Shown here in pieces: positions 43,607-53,190 of a stretch of DNA of 63,860 nt. The DNA is taken from positions 1-63,860 of the forward strand of contig MSJI02000872.1 in assembly GCA_001931905.2 (NCBI GenBank). The letters run 5' to 3'. Under the pieces are notes generated by a model, which saw only the letters and a list, made by a program, of their open reading frames with translations, was not told the origin of the DNA and searched no databases. Source of the stretch: Cladosporium sp. IMV 00045. Its lineage: Eukaryota > Ascomycota > Dothideomycetes > Cladosporiales > Cladosporiaceae. Position 1 is the first letter of the stretch. Each line of letters opens with the position of its first letter. The translations under genes and the position numbers were made by a program.

Positions 43607-45214
43607 TCACTCCTCCACCCCCGCCGCCTCCCAAACCCTCCTCTTCCCCTCCCCCTCCTTCCCCGCCAACACCCTCGCCACGCCCCTCTCCTCCGGATGC
43701 AAATGCGCGCCACTCTGCCTGAGCAGCCGCACACTCTCCTCCAGCCCCGCATTCGCCGCAAGGAAAAGCGGCGTGCGCCCCGCCTTGTTGCGCATGTGCA
43801 CGCTCGCGCCCTTCTGCAGCAGCAAGCGCAGCAAATCCAAATTCGGACCGACAGCGGCGACGTGCAGCGGCACGCTGCCGCTGTAGTCCGCTTCGTTGAG
43901 CAGCCAGTCGGGTTCGTAGGACATGATCTCGCGGAAATGGGGCAGGTCGCCTTCGGCGATGGCGTAGGCCAGTTTGCTCAGGTGGGTTTGGCGCGCGGCT
44001 TGCGAGGTGGCGGGGGATTCTTGGGCGTGGCTGAATTGCGTGCCGGCGGCGCGTTCGGTCAGCTCGCCGCGGAGGGAGACGCTCATGAGGCGCGTGACTT
44101 CGGCGGTCGTGATGGAGGGGAGGGCGAGGAGGTAGGATAGCTTTGTCAGCGCGCCTTCGGTCGTGAGGTCGTGGCCGGGCACGATGCCGGCGCGGCCGAG
44201 GACCATGGCGGGGGCGTAGAGGGGGCTCACGCTGCCGGAGAGGCATTGAGTGACGTTGACGATGACGACGCCGCGCTGCACGGCGTCGCTGAAGATCTTG
44301 ATCAGGGTGTTGTCCGGGCCGGAGGGGGCGTTGCCCGCGCCGAAGGTTTCGAGGATGAGGCCGTGAAGGCCGGGGACGCGCAGGACGGCGTCGACCATTT
44401 CGGGTTTGATACCGGGGAAGATGCGCAGGCAGGCCACGTGCGCGGTTTCCAGGCTGGTTTGGATGCTGAAGGGCTTGATCTCGCGCGGGCGGTAGATGGC
44501 GTTCCACGAGACGTGGATGTCGGAGGAGGTGATTGTGGCGAGGGGGTCGAAGTTGGGGGCGGAGAAGGCGGCGAACTGATCGGCGGAGACTTTGGTGCAG
44601 CGGTTGCCGCGGAAGAGTCTGTGGTTGAAGAAAAGGCCGACTTCTGGGATGAGGAAGTGGCCGGCGATGATCAGGGAGCCGAGCAGGTTGTCCGTGGCGT
44701 CGTTTTGGAGTTGGAAGATTGGCGCTTGAGAGCCAGTCAGGATGACCGGCTTGCCCAGGTTGCTGAGCATGAAGCTGAGCGCGGAACTGGTGTAGGCGAG
44801 ACTGTCCGTGCCATGGAGGACGACGAATCCATCGAAGAGGGTGTAGTTTTTGTAGATGGTGTTGGCGATTTGAGTCCAACCCTTGGAGTCGATAGAGCTG
44901 GAGTCCAGCAAATTCTCAAACTCCAGGACTGAAAAGCGCACATGCTTTCCGTAGCGGCTACGAGGCGTTCTCAGACTCTTCAAAGTGACAGCTGGGCCAT
45001 CACGTTCGGGGAAGGCTTCGAGTGTTCCAGGAGCAGAGCCGTCGTTGAAGGAAGGTCGTGGGGCCATACCAGCGTCCAGGAATCCCTTGGCTGGGACGAG
45101 ACCTTCAGGGCTGGATCGCATGCAAATGGTGCCGCCGGTCATGATGATGAGGACTCGCGAGTCGGCGGCACCATTGACGACGCTCTCTGCGGCGGTGGGC
45201 TCGTTCAAGGCCAT
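43607..45214 (-). CDS. Type I-like L-asparaginase with C-terminal ankyrin repeats
   Basis: Hydrolyses L-asparagine to aspartate and ammonia. A single uninterrupted frame encodes 535 residues. Asparaginase marks are RVLIIMTGGTI (catalytic Thr29), VVLHGTDSLAYT (Thr136-Asp137), KPVILTGSQ and LILETFGAGN. Residues about 420-510 form ankyrin-type repeats (PLHVAAVGPNLDLLRLLLQKGASVHMRN, here given as part motifs SVPLHVAAVG and GRTPLFLAANAG). This arrangement matches eukaryotic cytosolic asparaginases such as mammalian ASPG, which has ankyrin repeats after the enzyme domain. There is no signal peptide, so it is cytosolic. The ATG at 45214 precedes the family core by 20 residues. It is divergent from the quinone reductase gene. 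Confidence 0.9.
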   Translation of the reverse strand: MALNEPTAAESVVNGAADSRVLIIMTGGTICMRSSPEGLVPAKGFLDAGMAPRPSFNDGSAPGTLEAFPERDGPAVTLKSLRTPRSRYGKHVRFSVLEFENLLDSSSIDSKGWTQIANTIYKNYTLFDGFVVLHGTDSLAYTSSALSFMLSNLGKPVILTGSQAPIFQLQNDATDNLLGSLIIAGHFLIPEVGLFFNHRLFRGNRCTKVSADQFAAFSAPNFDPLATITSSDIHVSWNAIYRPREIKPFSIQTSLETAHVACLRIFPGIKPEMVDAVLRVPGLHGLILETFGAGNAPSGPDNTLIKIFSDAVQRGVVIVNVTQCLSGSVSPLYAPAMVLGRAGIVPGHDLTTEGALTKLSYLLALPSITTAEVTRLMSVSLRGELTERAAGTQFSHAQESPATSQAARQTHLSKLAYAIAEGDLPHFREIMSYEPDWLLNEADYSGSVPLHVAAVGPNLDLLRLLLQKGASVHMRNKAGRTPLFLAANAGLEESVRLLRQSGAHLHPEERGVARVLAGKEGEGKRRVWEAAGVEE

Positions 45215-46123
45215 TCTGTCTTGTGTATGTATATTGGTGTTGATCGGAGATAGATGCGCAGTTTAGGCCAAGAAGAAAGATAGGTATTTGACAAGATGAA
45301 AGAGATAGAAAGACCTACATGAACTACCAGGATACTCGCGAAAATATGTCAGCGAGTCTCCGTGTGGTGTTGATATTTTTATTCCAGTCCCGGGGGAGGG
45401 AGGCTGGCTCTAGAATGGCGAATAGGTGGATTCTGTGACTCTGGAAAATAAATTTAGCTTCGTGGAGTTCAATTATCGAGGGGTAACAGATTGACCTGAT
45501 GCGCCGGTACAGGGTTAGGGTTGAAGAGATCGCCTATCGATGGCGCGGAACTGCGTGGATGAACCGGAATATGAATGTGATATTTTTTGATGAAACTTCG
45601 GTCAGAAGTTCAGTAAGGTACCTATGTAGGCTGTCTCCTCATGCTTGCAGTCCCATAGTTCCTGCCAATGTACTTTAAGGACAGGCGAGCAGGTGCGTAC
45701 AGTACCTACCTACCTAAGGTATAAGTGCCTTCCTTCATCAATCTGACGAGTATGAAGGCGATAGAACACGATTGATGCGCGAGATGTGCAGATGTGAAGA
45801 GTTGAAAGACAGATCGCAGCCGGCATTTGAAAGACACAATAATATACGCTTGGTGAAAGGACGGATCTCTTGACCTTCGGGTGAAAGAATACCCAATGAT
45901 GATAGATACCCTCCTGATGCTCGTCCGACCTCGGCCCTGCGAATGTTTTGGCGGGGTTTGGAGCTTCATCACGTCAGCTCATGGCCATTGACGGCATTTG
46001 ATAGCTCTGCAATGGTGGATTTGTAATAACAAGTCTGTTAAGTACATCCAATACTTCAAACAAATAACCACCCTCTCCAATCATCTCCTCAATCTTCTTC
46101 CCCCCCAAAAAAAATTCCCTTCC
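45215..46123. promoter_or_regulatory. Divergent intergenic region, asparaginase and quinone reductase
   Basis: 909 bp. It contains the telomere-like AGGGTTAGGGTT near 45511, an ACCT repeat with a neighbouring palindrome at about 45703-45720, and a pyrimidine tract followed by an A-run just before the 46124 ATG. Confidence 0.45.
45511..45522. promoter_or_regulatory. Interstitial telomere-like motif AGGGTTAGGGTT
   Basis: A double TTAGGG-type unit about 300 bp upstream of the asparaginase ATG, same type and orientation as those at 33354 and 52685. Confidence 0.45.
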
Positions 46124-47355
46124 ATGTTCACCGCTCGCACAGCCATCTCATCAGCCACCCGCCGAGCAACAGCCATAGCATCCCAACTGACCATTCCCCG
46201 AACCGCTTTCACCACAATCAACAACGCCACTGTCACACGGCAACCTCGCACCATGGCCTCGACTTCCATCCCCAAGACGATGAAAGGCGTGATCATGGAG
46301 AAGAACGGCGGCACGGAGGTCCTACAGTACAAAACAGACCTGCCCGTGCCGGAGCCCAAGGAAGGCCAGATTCTGATCAAGAACGATTACGTTGGTGTTA
46401 ACTTCATTGATACGTGAGTGCAAATATTTCCCTTTCCCTTCAAAAAAAAGTAGAAAAAAGACAAACCAATCATTCCCACAACACCCCAACTAACCACCCC
46501 TCCACCACCAGCTACTTCCGCACCGGCCTCTACCCGGCCCCTCACTGGCCGTACACTCTCGGCCGCGAAAGCGAAGGCACCATCGTCTCCGTCGGCTCAG
46601 GCGAAACCTACGGCCTGCAGCCCGGCGACCGCGTCGTGGTGCTCTCGGAATCCACCTACGGCGAATACACCGCCGCCCCAGCCGCCAAAGCGACCAAAAT
46701 CCCCGCCGACCTCCCGCCCAAAATTGCCTCCGCGGCTCTCCTGCAGGGCCTCACGGCGCTCACGCTCATCCGCGAAGCGCACCATGTCAAGAAAGGCGAC
46801 TGGGTGCTCGTGCACGCCGCCGCGGGCGGGACGGGGCTGTGGCTCTGTCAGCTTTTGAAGGCCGTGGGCGCCAACACGATCGGGACGGCTTCCACGGCTG
46901 AGAAAGTCGCTTTGGCGACGCAGGCGGGGGCTACGCACGTTATCAACTACTCCGAGGAAGACGTCAAGACGCGCGTAGACTCCCTCACGTCCGGGAAGGG
47001 CGTCATCGCGGTCTTCGACGGCGTGGGCAAATCCACCTTCGACCTGTCCCTCGACTGCGTCGCTAGGAAGGGCAGTTTGATTTCCTTCGGCAACGCGTCG
47101 GGCGCCGTGCCGCCGTTGGCGATTGCGCGGTTGAGCGCGAAGAATGTGCGGTTGATGAGGCCGACGCTGTTTAATTTTATCGTCGAGAGGGGGGAGTTTG
47201 AGGGGTATGTGAAGGAGTTGTTTGGGTTTATTCAGAGGGATAAGATGGATGTGCGGATTCATGAGACGTATCCCCTCAGTCAGGTGGCGAGGGCGCATGA
47301 GGATTTGGAGGGGAGGAGGACGACGGGGAAACTGCTTTTGGATCCGTCGAAGTGA
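46124..47355 (+). CDS. NADPH:quinone oxidoreductase (zeta-crystallin type)
   Basis: A zinc-free medium-chain dehydrogenase that reduces quinones with NADPH. Exons 46124-46413 and 46512-47355 (intron 46414-46511, GTGAGT..CAG, phase 2) encode 377 residues. Marks are KMKGVIMEKNGG-type start strand (TMKGVIMEKNGG), GVNFIDTYFRTGLYP across the splice, LGRESEGTIVSVG, the cofactor loop HAAAGGTGLWLCQL, and FDGVGKSTFDLSL. The first 43 residues are basic and Ser/Thr-rich, resembling a mitochondrial presequence. A second in-frame ATG at 46253 would give a cytosolic form starting MASTSIPK. Which start is used cannot be decided here. Confidence 0.9.
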
Positions 47356-47671
47356 GGCGCGGGGGTTGGGCTTGAGTTGTTGGATGTGGGTTTTGGGGGA
47401 GGGCTTTCGGTGGGAGTAGGGATGCGTCAGAGTGAAAATGGATTATCCTGGGAAAATGGCAGGATCTGTATGAGAGACAGCTACGTGTACTTCTTCCATG
47501 GGAAGACGTCGAGTGCATATTCATGAGATGGCTCGCTATTCGAACGTGATTCTTCGTGTATGCATTCAACAAACCGTCTATCTACAATTTCGACGTCGGG
47601 CTCGCAGGCCTCCTGTACATGACCGACGCGGCCGCCTAGCGAGGAATACATCGTCAGAACTATCGTCGTGT
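47356..47671. other. Convergent intergenic region
   Basis: 316 bp between the quinone reductase and SDR tails. Nothing recognised. Confidence 0.4.
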
Positions 47672-48690
47672 TCATGACTTCTTGTGCATGACCGTCGCCG
47701 CCGCCTTTTCGCAGAAAAAATCATCATTAGCCGCAGCCCTCTCCTCGTAGCACTGAAACAAGACAAGACGACGGGATAACTCACCTGGTGGTTGGGGAAG
47801 ATCAAGCTGTCAGCAATAACAACATTCTCCCTCCTGCCCGCAGTGAAAACGATAATCTCCGCAATATCGTCCGGCGTCAAAGGCTCGCAGCCCTTGTAAA
47901 CGGCATCGGCCTTCTCCTTGTCGCCGTAGAATCTCACGACACTGAACTCCGTCTCGACCTGGCCCGGGTCGATTTCCATGATGCGGATGCGCGTCGCGAT
48001 GAGCTCCTTGCGCATGGCGTCGGTGAAAGAGCGCACGGCGGCCTTGGTCGCGCAGTAGATGGAGCCGTTCGGGTAGGGCTCGCGGCCCGCGATGCTGCCC
48101 ACGTTGATGATGTCGCCGGCGCCGGCCTCGCCGCGGGACTTCATCTGCGGTAGAACGGCCTGCGTCACGTTCACGAGGCCTGTCACGTTGGTCGCGAACA
48201 TGACGTCCAGGTCCTCGGTTTTGATGTCGCCGACTTTGTCGACGCCGCGGACGAGCCCGGCGTTGTTGACCAGGACGTCGATTTGCTGGAATTCTTTGGG
48301 GAGGTTCTGCACGAGCTGGGCGACTTCGCTGGCGTTGGAGACGTCCAGTTGGACCGGAAGCACTTGCACGCCGGAGCCCACTTCTGCGTTAATGTCGGCG
48401 GCGAGCTGCTTGAGCGAGTCGATGCGGCGCGCCGTCAGGATGAGCTTGAGGTTGTTGGGGGATGTGCGGGCGAATTCTTGCGCGGTGCTCTTGCCGATGC
48501 CTGAGCTGGCGCCGGTGATCAGGATGGTTTTGCCTTCGAGGCGCTTGCCCATTGCGGTAGACATGGTTCTGCGGAGGATGCTGCTTGCTCTAGGGTGTGC
48601 GAGGAGGGTGCTGCTGATTGCTGACGACGAGATGGGAGAGGGCTTGAGAAGAGCAGAAGAGGTTGTTCGGAGGAGATGACAGAGCTTCAT
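47672..48690 (-). CDS. SDR, NADP-dependent 3-hydroxy acid/serine dehydrogenase type (yeast YMR226C-like)
   Basis: An oxidoreductase of the classical SDR superfamily. Exons 48690-47785 and 47704-47672 flank intron 47705-47784 (GTGAGT..AAG, phase 0) and encode 312 residues. The last exon adds only ten residues and the stop, AAATVMHKKS; the unspliced frame would instead run into low-complexity Arg-rich sequence. Motifs: TGASSGIG, NNAGLVRG, Ser in NVGSIAGREPY, and YCATKAAV (catalytic Tyr and Lys). The end IFPNHQAAATVMHKKS matches the usual C-terminus of this family. I start at the ATG at 48690, which opens a Ser-rich, basic presequence; MGKRLEGK further in is an alternative cytosolic start. Confidence 0.88.
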
Positions 48691-49109
48691 ACGAGACGGG
48701 AGGGGGGAGAGAGAGAGAGATGGGAGAGACGTCAATGGGAAGGAGATAACAAGGAATGTTCTAGTAAGTGAAGTGATATCCCTACGGCAGCTCGACAGAC
48801 AAGACTCTAGCGGCAGACTTAGCGACAGGCGATGGCGGTTGCGTGCTTTGAGTGGAGGAGAGAGTGGAGGAGAAGTGTTGATTGTTTGATTTGTTGCGAA
48901 GAGACCTTGCGGGGTTGTTCAGTCAAAGCCCGCGGTCGGCGCTGTCGGGCAATTGTCGCCCCGTCGGTCGAAAGCCTGCGAGGATCGTCCTAAAAATCCA
49001 GCCCTGGTCTGTGCCACTGCAGAGCCAGAGGCATTTTCATATGCGAGAAAGATACTAGCTTCATAGGCATTGAACGGCAAGCAACAACAACGCAAAACCA
49101 CTGCCCAGC
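48691..49109. promoter_or_regulatory. Divergent intergenic region, SDR and Nop13
   Basis: 419 bp. A GA-rich microsatellite lies at about 48704-48726, directly before the SDR start. No other element recognised. Confidence 0.45.
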
Positions 49110-50435
49110 ATGTCCGACAGCGAAAGCTCTCGCGCGCGCAGCCAGAGCCCCGAGCTCAGCGAAAAAAAGAAACGCAAGCGCAGCATCGTCGCCCCCGAAG
49201 ACGAGCTCGAAATCGACGTCAACCTGCCCGAGCCGGCATCCAAAAAAGCAAAACGCAAGGAAAAGAAAGACAAAAAGAGCAGTAGCAGCAAATCCACCAA
49301 AACCGAAAACGGCGAGGAAGCAATCGAAGAAGGCGTAAAAACCGAGAAGCCCGCCGCAGAAACACCCGCCCTCGCACCGGGCCAACGCAGCGAATATGGA
49401 ATCTGGATCGGCAACCTGCCCTGGAGCGCGACGAAAGACACCCTCCGCCGCTGGTTCGAGGACCAAGGAATCGACGACCGCAGCATCACGCGTCTGCACA
49501 TGCCCGCGCCGCCGGAAGAAAAAGGCCCCTCTCGACCCGGCTTCAAGCCCTTAAACAAAGGCTTCGCGTACGTCGACTTCGTCGCCCAGCCGGAACTCGA
49601 ACTCGCCCTCGCGCAGTCGGAGAAGCTTATGGGCGGACGCAAGGTTCTGATCAAGAACGCGAAATCCTTCGAAGGTCGCCCGGCGCAGACGGCTGCCGAG
49701 CAGGCTAAGAAAGCCGCTGCTGCTTCTGACGGAAAGCAACCCACGCAGCGCATTTTCATCGGCAACCTAGGCTTCGACGTCACCAAGGATGATCTCATGG
49801 AGCACTTCGCCCAAGCCGGCGGGATCGAGGACATCCACATGGCCACGTTCCAGGACACGGGCAAGTGCAAGGGCTTCGCGTGGGTGCGGTTCTACGAGCT
49901 CGAGGCCGCGGCCGCGGCTGTGAGAGGTTACATTTTCAAGTCTGGCTCTGGCGATGATGACGAAGATGTCGAGGACGACGAGGAAGATGACGACGAGGCT
50001 GCCGAGGATGAGGAAGAGGAAGGCAAAAAACCCAAGAAAAAATCAAGCAAGAGCAAAAAGAAGGAGAAGAAGCGCAAATGGTTCATCAACCGCCTCGCCG
50101 GCCGCGAGCTGCGCTGCGAATTCGCCGAAGACGCCCAAACCCGCTACAAGAAACGCTACGGCAAGGCGCCTGACGCAGGCCAGGCGCAGGCACCCCGCCA
50201 GCGCTCTGAATTCGGCTACGGCGCTGGTCGCGGCGGCGACGACCAGCAGCAACAGCAGGGCGGCGAGTCCGACAGACGGGCGCCGAGGAAAATGGACGCC
50301 GACCAGAGGCAGGCGATGCGCAGGCAGAGACATGTCGATGCGAGGAATGTTGCGCCGGGCAAGGCGCTTGCGAATGCGCCGAGGGCGAGCGCGGGGATTG
50401 TCAAGGCGGCGGGGAAGAAGACGACTTTTGACTAG
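49110..50435 (+). CDS. NOP13: Nop13-like nucleolar RNA-binding protein, two RRMs
   Basis: Yeast Nop13 is a nucleolar RNA-binding protein associated with pre-ribosomes. A single frame encodes 441 residues. Residues 1-90 are Lys/Ser/Glu-rich with nuclear-signal-like KKKRKR and SKKAKRKEKKDKK. RRM1 has RNP2 IWIGNLPW and RNP1 KGFAYVDF, with an insertion between them. RRM2 has RNP2 IFIGNLGF and RNP1 KGFAWVRF. RRM2 is interrupted after RNP1 by an acidic stretch of about 28 residues and then a Lys-rich stretch, before the last strand (LRCEFAED). The tail is Gln/Arg-rich. The ATG at 49110 is followed directly by the charged N-terminus. Confidence 0.88.
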   Translation: MSDSESSRARSQSPELSEKKKRKRSIVAPEDELEIDVNLPEPASKKAKRKEKKDKKSSSSKSTKTENGEEAIEEGVKTEKPAAETPALAPGQRSEYGIWIGNLPWSATKDTLRRWFEDQGIDDRSITRLHMPAPPEEKGPSRPGFKPLNKGFAYVDFVAQPELELALAQSEKLMGGRKVLIKNAKSFEGRPAQTAAEQAKKAAAASDGKQPTQRIFIGNLGFDVTKDDLMEHFAQAGGIEDIHMATFQDTGKCKGFAWVRFYELEAAAAAVRGYIFKSGSGDDDEDVEDDEEDDDEAAEDEEEEGKKPKKKSSKSKKKEKKRKWFINRLAGRELRCEFAEDAQTRYKKRYGKAPDAGQAQAPRQRSEFGYGAGRGGDDQQQQQGGESDRRAPRKMDADQRQAMRRQRHVDARNVAPGKALANAPRASAGIVKAAGKKTTFD

Positions 50436-50859
50436 AGGCTGGTTGTTGAGTTTGGCGTTTTTGATTGAAAGCGGTGTTGGCGATATCGGTGGCGAAGGAT
50501 TTGGGAGATGTTGTAACAAGAATTCGCACTGGCAACACAACAAGAAGAGTGTATGAGAGAAGGAGGCTTGTTCTGACGAAATTCGATCTCGTCGCTAATA
50601 AAATGTTCCTGTAAAAAGGCAGCATGTACCGAAGAATTTATTAAATCTTTCGGAGCTCACTCGAATCATCACTCAGAGTCGGGAAAGTCAGCGCTTCGCC
50701 GTAAAGGGGAGTCGCACATCGTGTTCCAAGTTAGTACGAGGGTAAGGCAACATCCAAAGCCCCAATGTGTGTTCTCATCATTCAATACAAATCCCGGACC
50801 TAAGAACAACAGTCCAGTTCAGTCCAGTCCAGCGAGATAGATCGCGCGTGACCACACAT
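50436..50859. other. Convergent intergenic region
   Basis: 424 bp. A few CAGTCCAG-type direct repeats lie at about 50811-50834. Nothing else recognised. Confidence 0.4.
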
Positions 50860-52455
50860 CTACACTACCTCCCCTTCACTCTCATCCTCCTCACTCTCAT
50901 CATCCTCCCCACCCTCGCCCCTAACCCTCTCAACAATCAAATTCCCACTCCTCCCAATCCTCTCCCTCAAACTACCCCCCTTGGCCAAATCATACACCTC
51001 CCTCGGCATGGGCGACACGAGCTGGAATCTATACACGTGCTCGTAGTCCGAAGGCTGGACTGCTTCTTTCTCACTGACTTCCACTTCCTCTTCCCCTCCT
51101 CCTTCTCTCCCCGAGATGAGATCGTAACATTCGACGAAAGCGTACAACTCCTCCAACCTCGCCTGCGCACTGAACTTACGCACAACGCGCTCCCCACTCG
51201 GCAGACGAATACTCACTCGCACGGCCTCCTGCTCCGCGCCGGGCTCGGCAGAAATGCTCTGCGCGCGCCACCTTCGCCACAACGCGAGATTCCTCGCCCT
51301 CTCGGCCTTGCGCTGCGCGCGCTCGCGCTCTTCCTTCTCCGCCTTCTCGCGCGCCGCCTCTTCCTCCCTGCGCCGACGCGCCTTCTCCCTGTCCTGCGCG
51401 AGGGAGCGCTCGTAAGCGCTCTCCTGCTCCTGGCGCAGGGAGCGGGAGGCTTGCTGTTCGCTGCGCTGAGCGCGCAGACGGTCGAGCTCGTCTTTGTGCG
51501 CGGCGATGGCGGAGCGGAACTTCGCTTCTAAGTCTGCGGGGCTGACGGGGCCGGTGGACGTGGCGAGCTTGCTCATGGCCGTGCTGGAGACGGAGGGCGT
51601 GTGTGCGATCAAGGCGCAGAAAGGGAAGGAGGTGGCGTTGAGCCCGTTGGCGACTTGGTAGGCTTCGGCGTCGCGCACGCTGCCGGCCCAGAGGAGGATG
51701 TTGTTGGTGGGGTCTTGGATGAAGGCGATCAGGTCGGGGGAGAGAAGGGTTTCGCGCACGAAAGGGGCGGTGTCGTCGTGTTCTGGCGAGAGGAGGATAA
51801 CGAGCAGGTGTTTGAGGTCGCGCTTGGCGATATCGAAGGCGGAGGCGTAGCCGCCTTCGTGGAAGGGGAGCGTGCCGTGCGTGACGCCGTATTCTTCCTC
51901 GAACTCGCGCATGAACCGCGCGGAAGTGTCGGTGGGGTTGAGAGGGCGGCGGCCGGAGTCGCGGGAGGGTTGGAGGGCGCGGCCGGAGGTGAGGCGGTTG
52001 AGTAGGCGCGGGAGGAAGGGGAACAGGTAGCCTATGGTGCCGAAGAGGCGCTGGAAGATGGTGTAGGTGATGTTGAAGGGCAGGAAGATGATGTTGAGGG
52101 GGAAGGGCATGGGCTGGGTCATCTGGCTCTCTGGTGTCGGAACCACTCGAGGTGCGGCTTCCAGGCCATTGTTTCTTGCTCTTCGCGGTGATTGTCGTGA
52201 GGGAAAGTTGTCCATGAGCGTCTCTGATCGTCTCGAGTTTACGGGTGGTGGTGGAGGAGACCGAGCAGCCTCAGCTGCTGGGTCGACGGTGTCGGCATCG
52301 CCATCAAAGAAGCGTGTGATGGCTATTTGTGTGTTCCATTGACATTTCTGTAGAAGGGGCACCGCAGAGGCGAGGTCCTGGTCGGTGACGGAGGTGAACT
52401 GCTGTAACGCCAGTTGTTGTTCCTCGGTGAGGTCTGATATGTCGACGTCGGGCAT
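50860..52455 (-). CDS. UBX-domain protein of the Ubx2/UBXD8 (FAF2) type
   Basis: Proteins of this type recruit Cdc48/p97 to the ER or lipid-droplet membrane for ER-associated degradation. One frame of 531 residues from the ATG at 52455 (MPDVDISDL), although it stays open upstream. Order: UBA domain (about 10-50, ALQQFTSVTDQDLASAVPLLQ); Ser/Pro linker; a hydrophobic hairpin of about 118-152 (LNIIFLPFNITYTIF, LFPFLPRLL) as the membrane anchor; a thioredoxin-like UAS domain (about 190-320, FVRETLLSPDLIAFI, ILLWAGSV); a charged coiled coil (about 330-405, EERERAQRKAERA); and a C-terminal UBX domain (about 420-510) with VSIRLPSGERVVRKF and YRFQLVSPMPREVY. An acidic tail ends it. Confidence 0.9.
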   Translation of the reverse strand: MPDVDISDLTEEQQLALQQFTSVTDQDLASAVPLLQKCQWNTQIAITRFFDGDADTVDPAAEAARSPPPPPVNSRRSETLMDNFPSRQSPRRARNNGLEAAPRVVPTPESQMTQPMPFPLNIIFLPFNITYTIFQRLFGTIGYLFPFLPRLLNRLTSGRALQPSRDSGRRPLNPTDTSARFMREFEEEYGVTHGTLPFHEGGYASAFDIAKRDLKHLLVILLSPEHDDTAPFVRETLLSPDLIAFIQDPTNNILLWAGSVRDAEAYQVANGLNATSFPFCALIAHTPSVSSTAMSKLATSTGPVSPADLEAKFRSAIAAHKDELDRLRAQRSEQQASRSLRQEQESAYERSLAQDREKARRRREEEAAREKAEKEERERAQRKAERARNLALWRRWRAQSISAEPGAEQEAVRVSIRLPSGERVVRKFSAQARLEELYAFVECYDLISGREGGGEEEVEVSEKEAVQPSDYEHVYRFQLVSPMPREVYDLAKGGSLRERIGRSGNLIVERVRGEGGEDDESEEDESEGEVV

Positions 52456-53190
52456 GTCGATGGTGTTGAAGGCCCAGAGATGGCGATTGATCACCGCATC
52501 TGTATGAGTGAGGGTGCGAAAAGAAAGTACAAAGACAGCTATTGTTTTATTGGTATGTGAACGTGGTGCATATTGTATCATCGATGGCGAGAGCGGACCA
52601 CTGACGAAATGAGGCTCTCCAGAGCTGTCGGTCCGCGCCCGTTGACGAAGGAAGCATGCCGTCGCGGGGTTAAGAAAACGATGTTTAGGGTTAGGGTTGA
52701 GGTAATGCAATGTTCAGTATCATGATCCCCATGTATTCAATGCTCGCCATTCAATCCTCTAATTGGTGTCATTCCCTTCTGCACCTACTGCTGTAGCGTT
52801 GCAACAGGTCGCGAATTTACAAAATCTCAGAGGCCGCCATCTCAGTAGTTTAGTCTCTGGAGAAGCTCCAATGGAAGAGGTAGATATACGTTTGCTAGAG
52901 ACAAGAAACATATCAGCCATAAAATGATTGGGTAACGGACGAATATTTTGGCCAATGTTGTTCTAGCCGTATTACACAGTGGGTAAGACTGAAACCTTGG
53001 AAGAGGCAGTTGCATGGATCAACACTTTCACATATATATTGGCAAAGATGTATCGATCTAACTATATGCACCTGAATTGTTTAAAATTCAAGGAGCCGTC
53101 TCACCCAACCCAAACATCCGTATCGAGTTATTCCATGCCCTGCAAGAGAAGGTTAGCATATGATCCTGCCCACTCGCCACCTCGAATCAC
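52456..53190. other. Upstream region of the Ubx2-like gene and spacer
   Basis: 735 bp between the Ubx2-like start and the TatD tail. It holds the telomere-like motif at 52685. No gene recognised. Confidence 0.45.
52685..52698. promoter_or_regulatory. Interstitial telomere-like motif TTAGGGTTAGGGTT
   Basis: Two TTAGGG units about 230 bp upstream of the Ubx2-like ATG, the third such motif in the window. Confidence 0.5.

Noticed and set aside
43515..44879. 454-codon frame overlapping the asparaginase
   Set aside because: Shifted frame of a well-supported gene; composition dominated by Arg/Pro/His as expected of GC-rich shadows.
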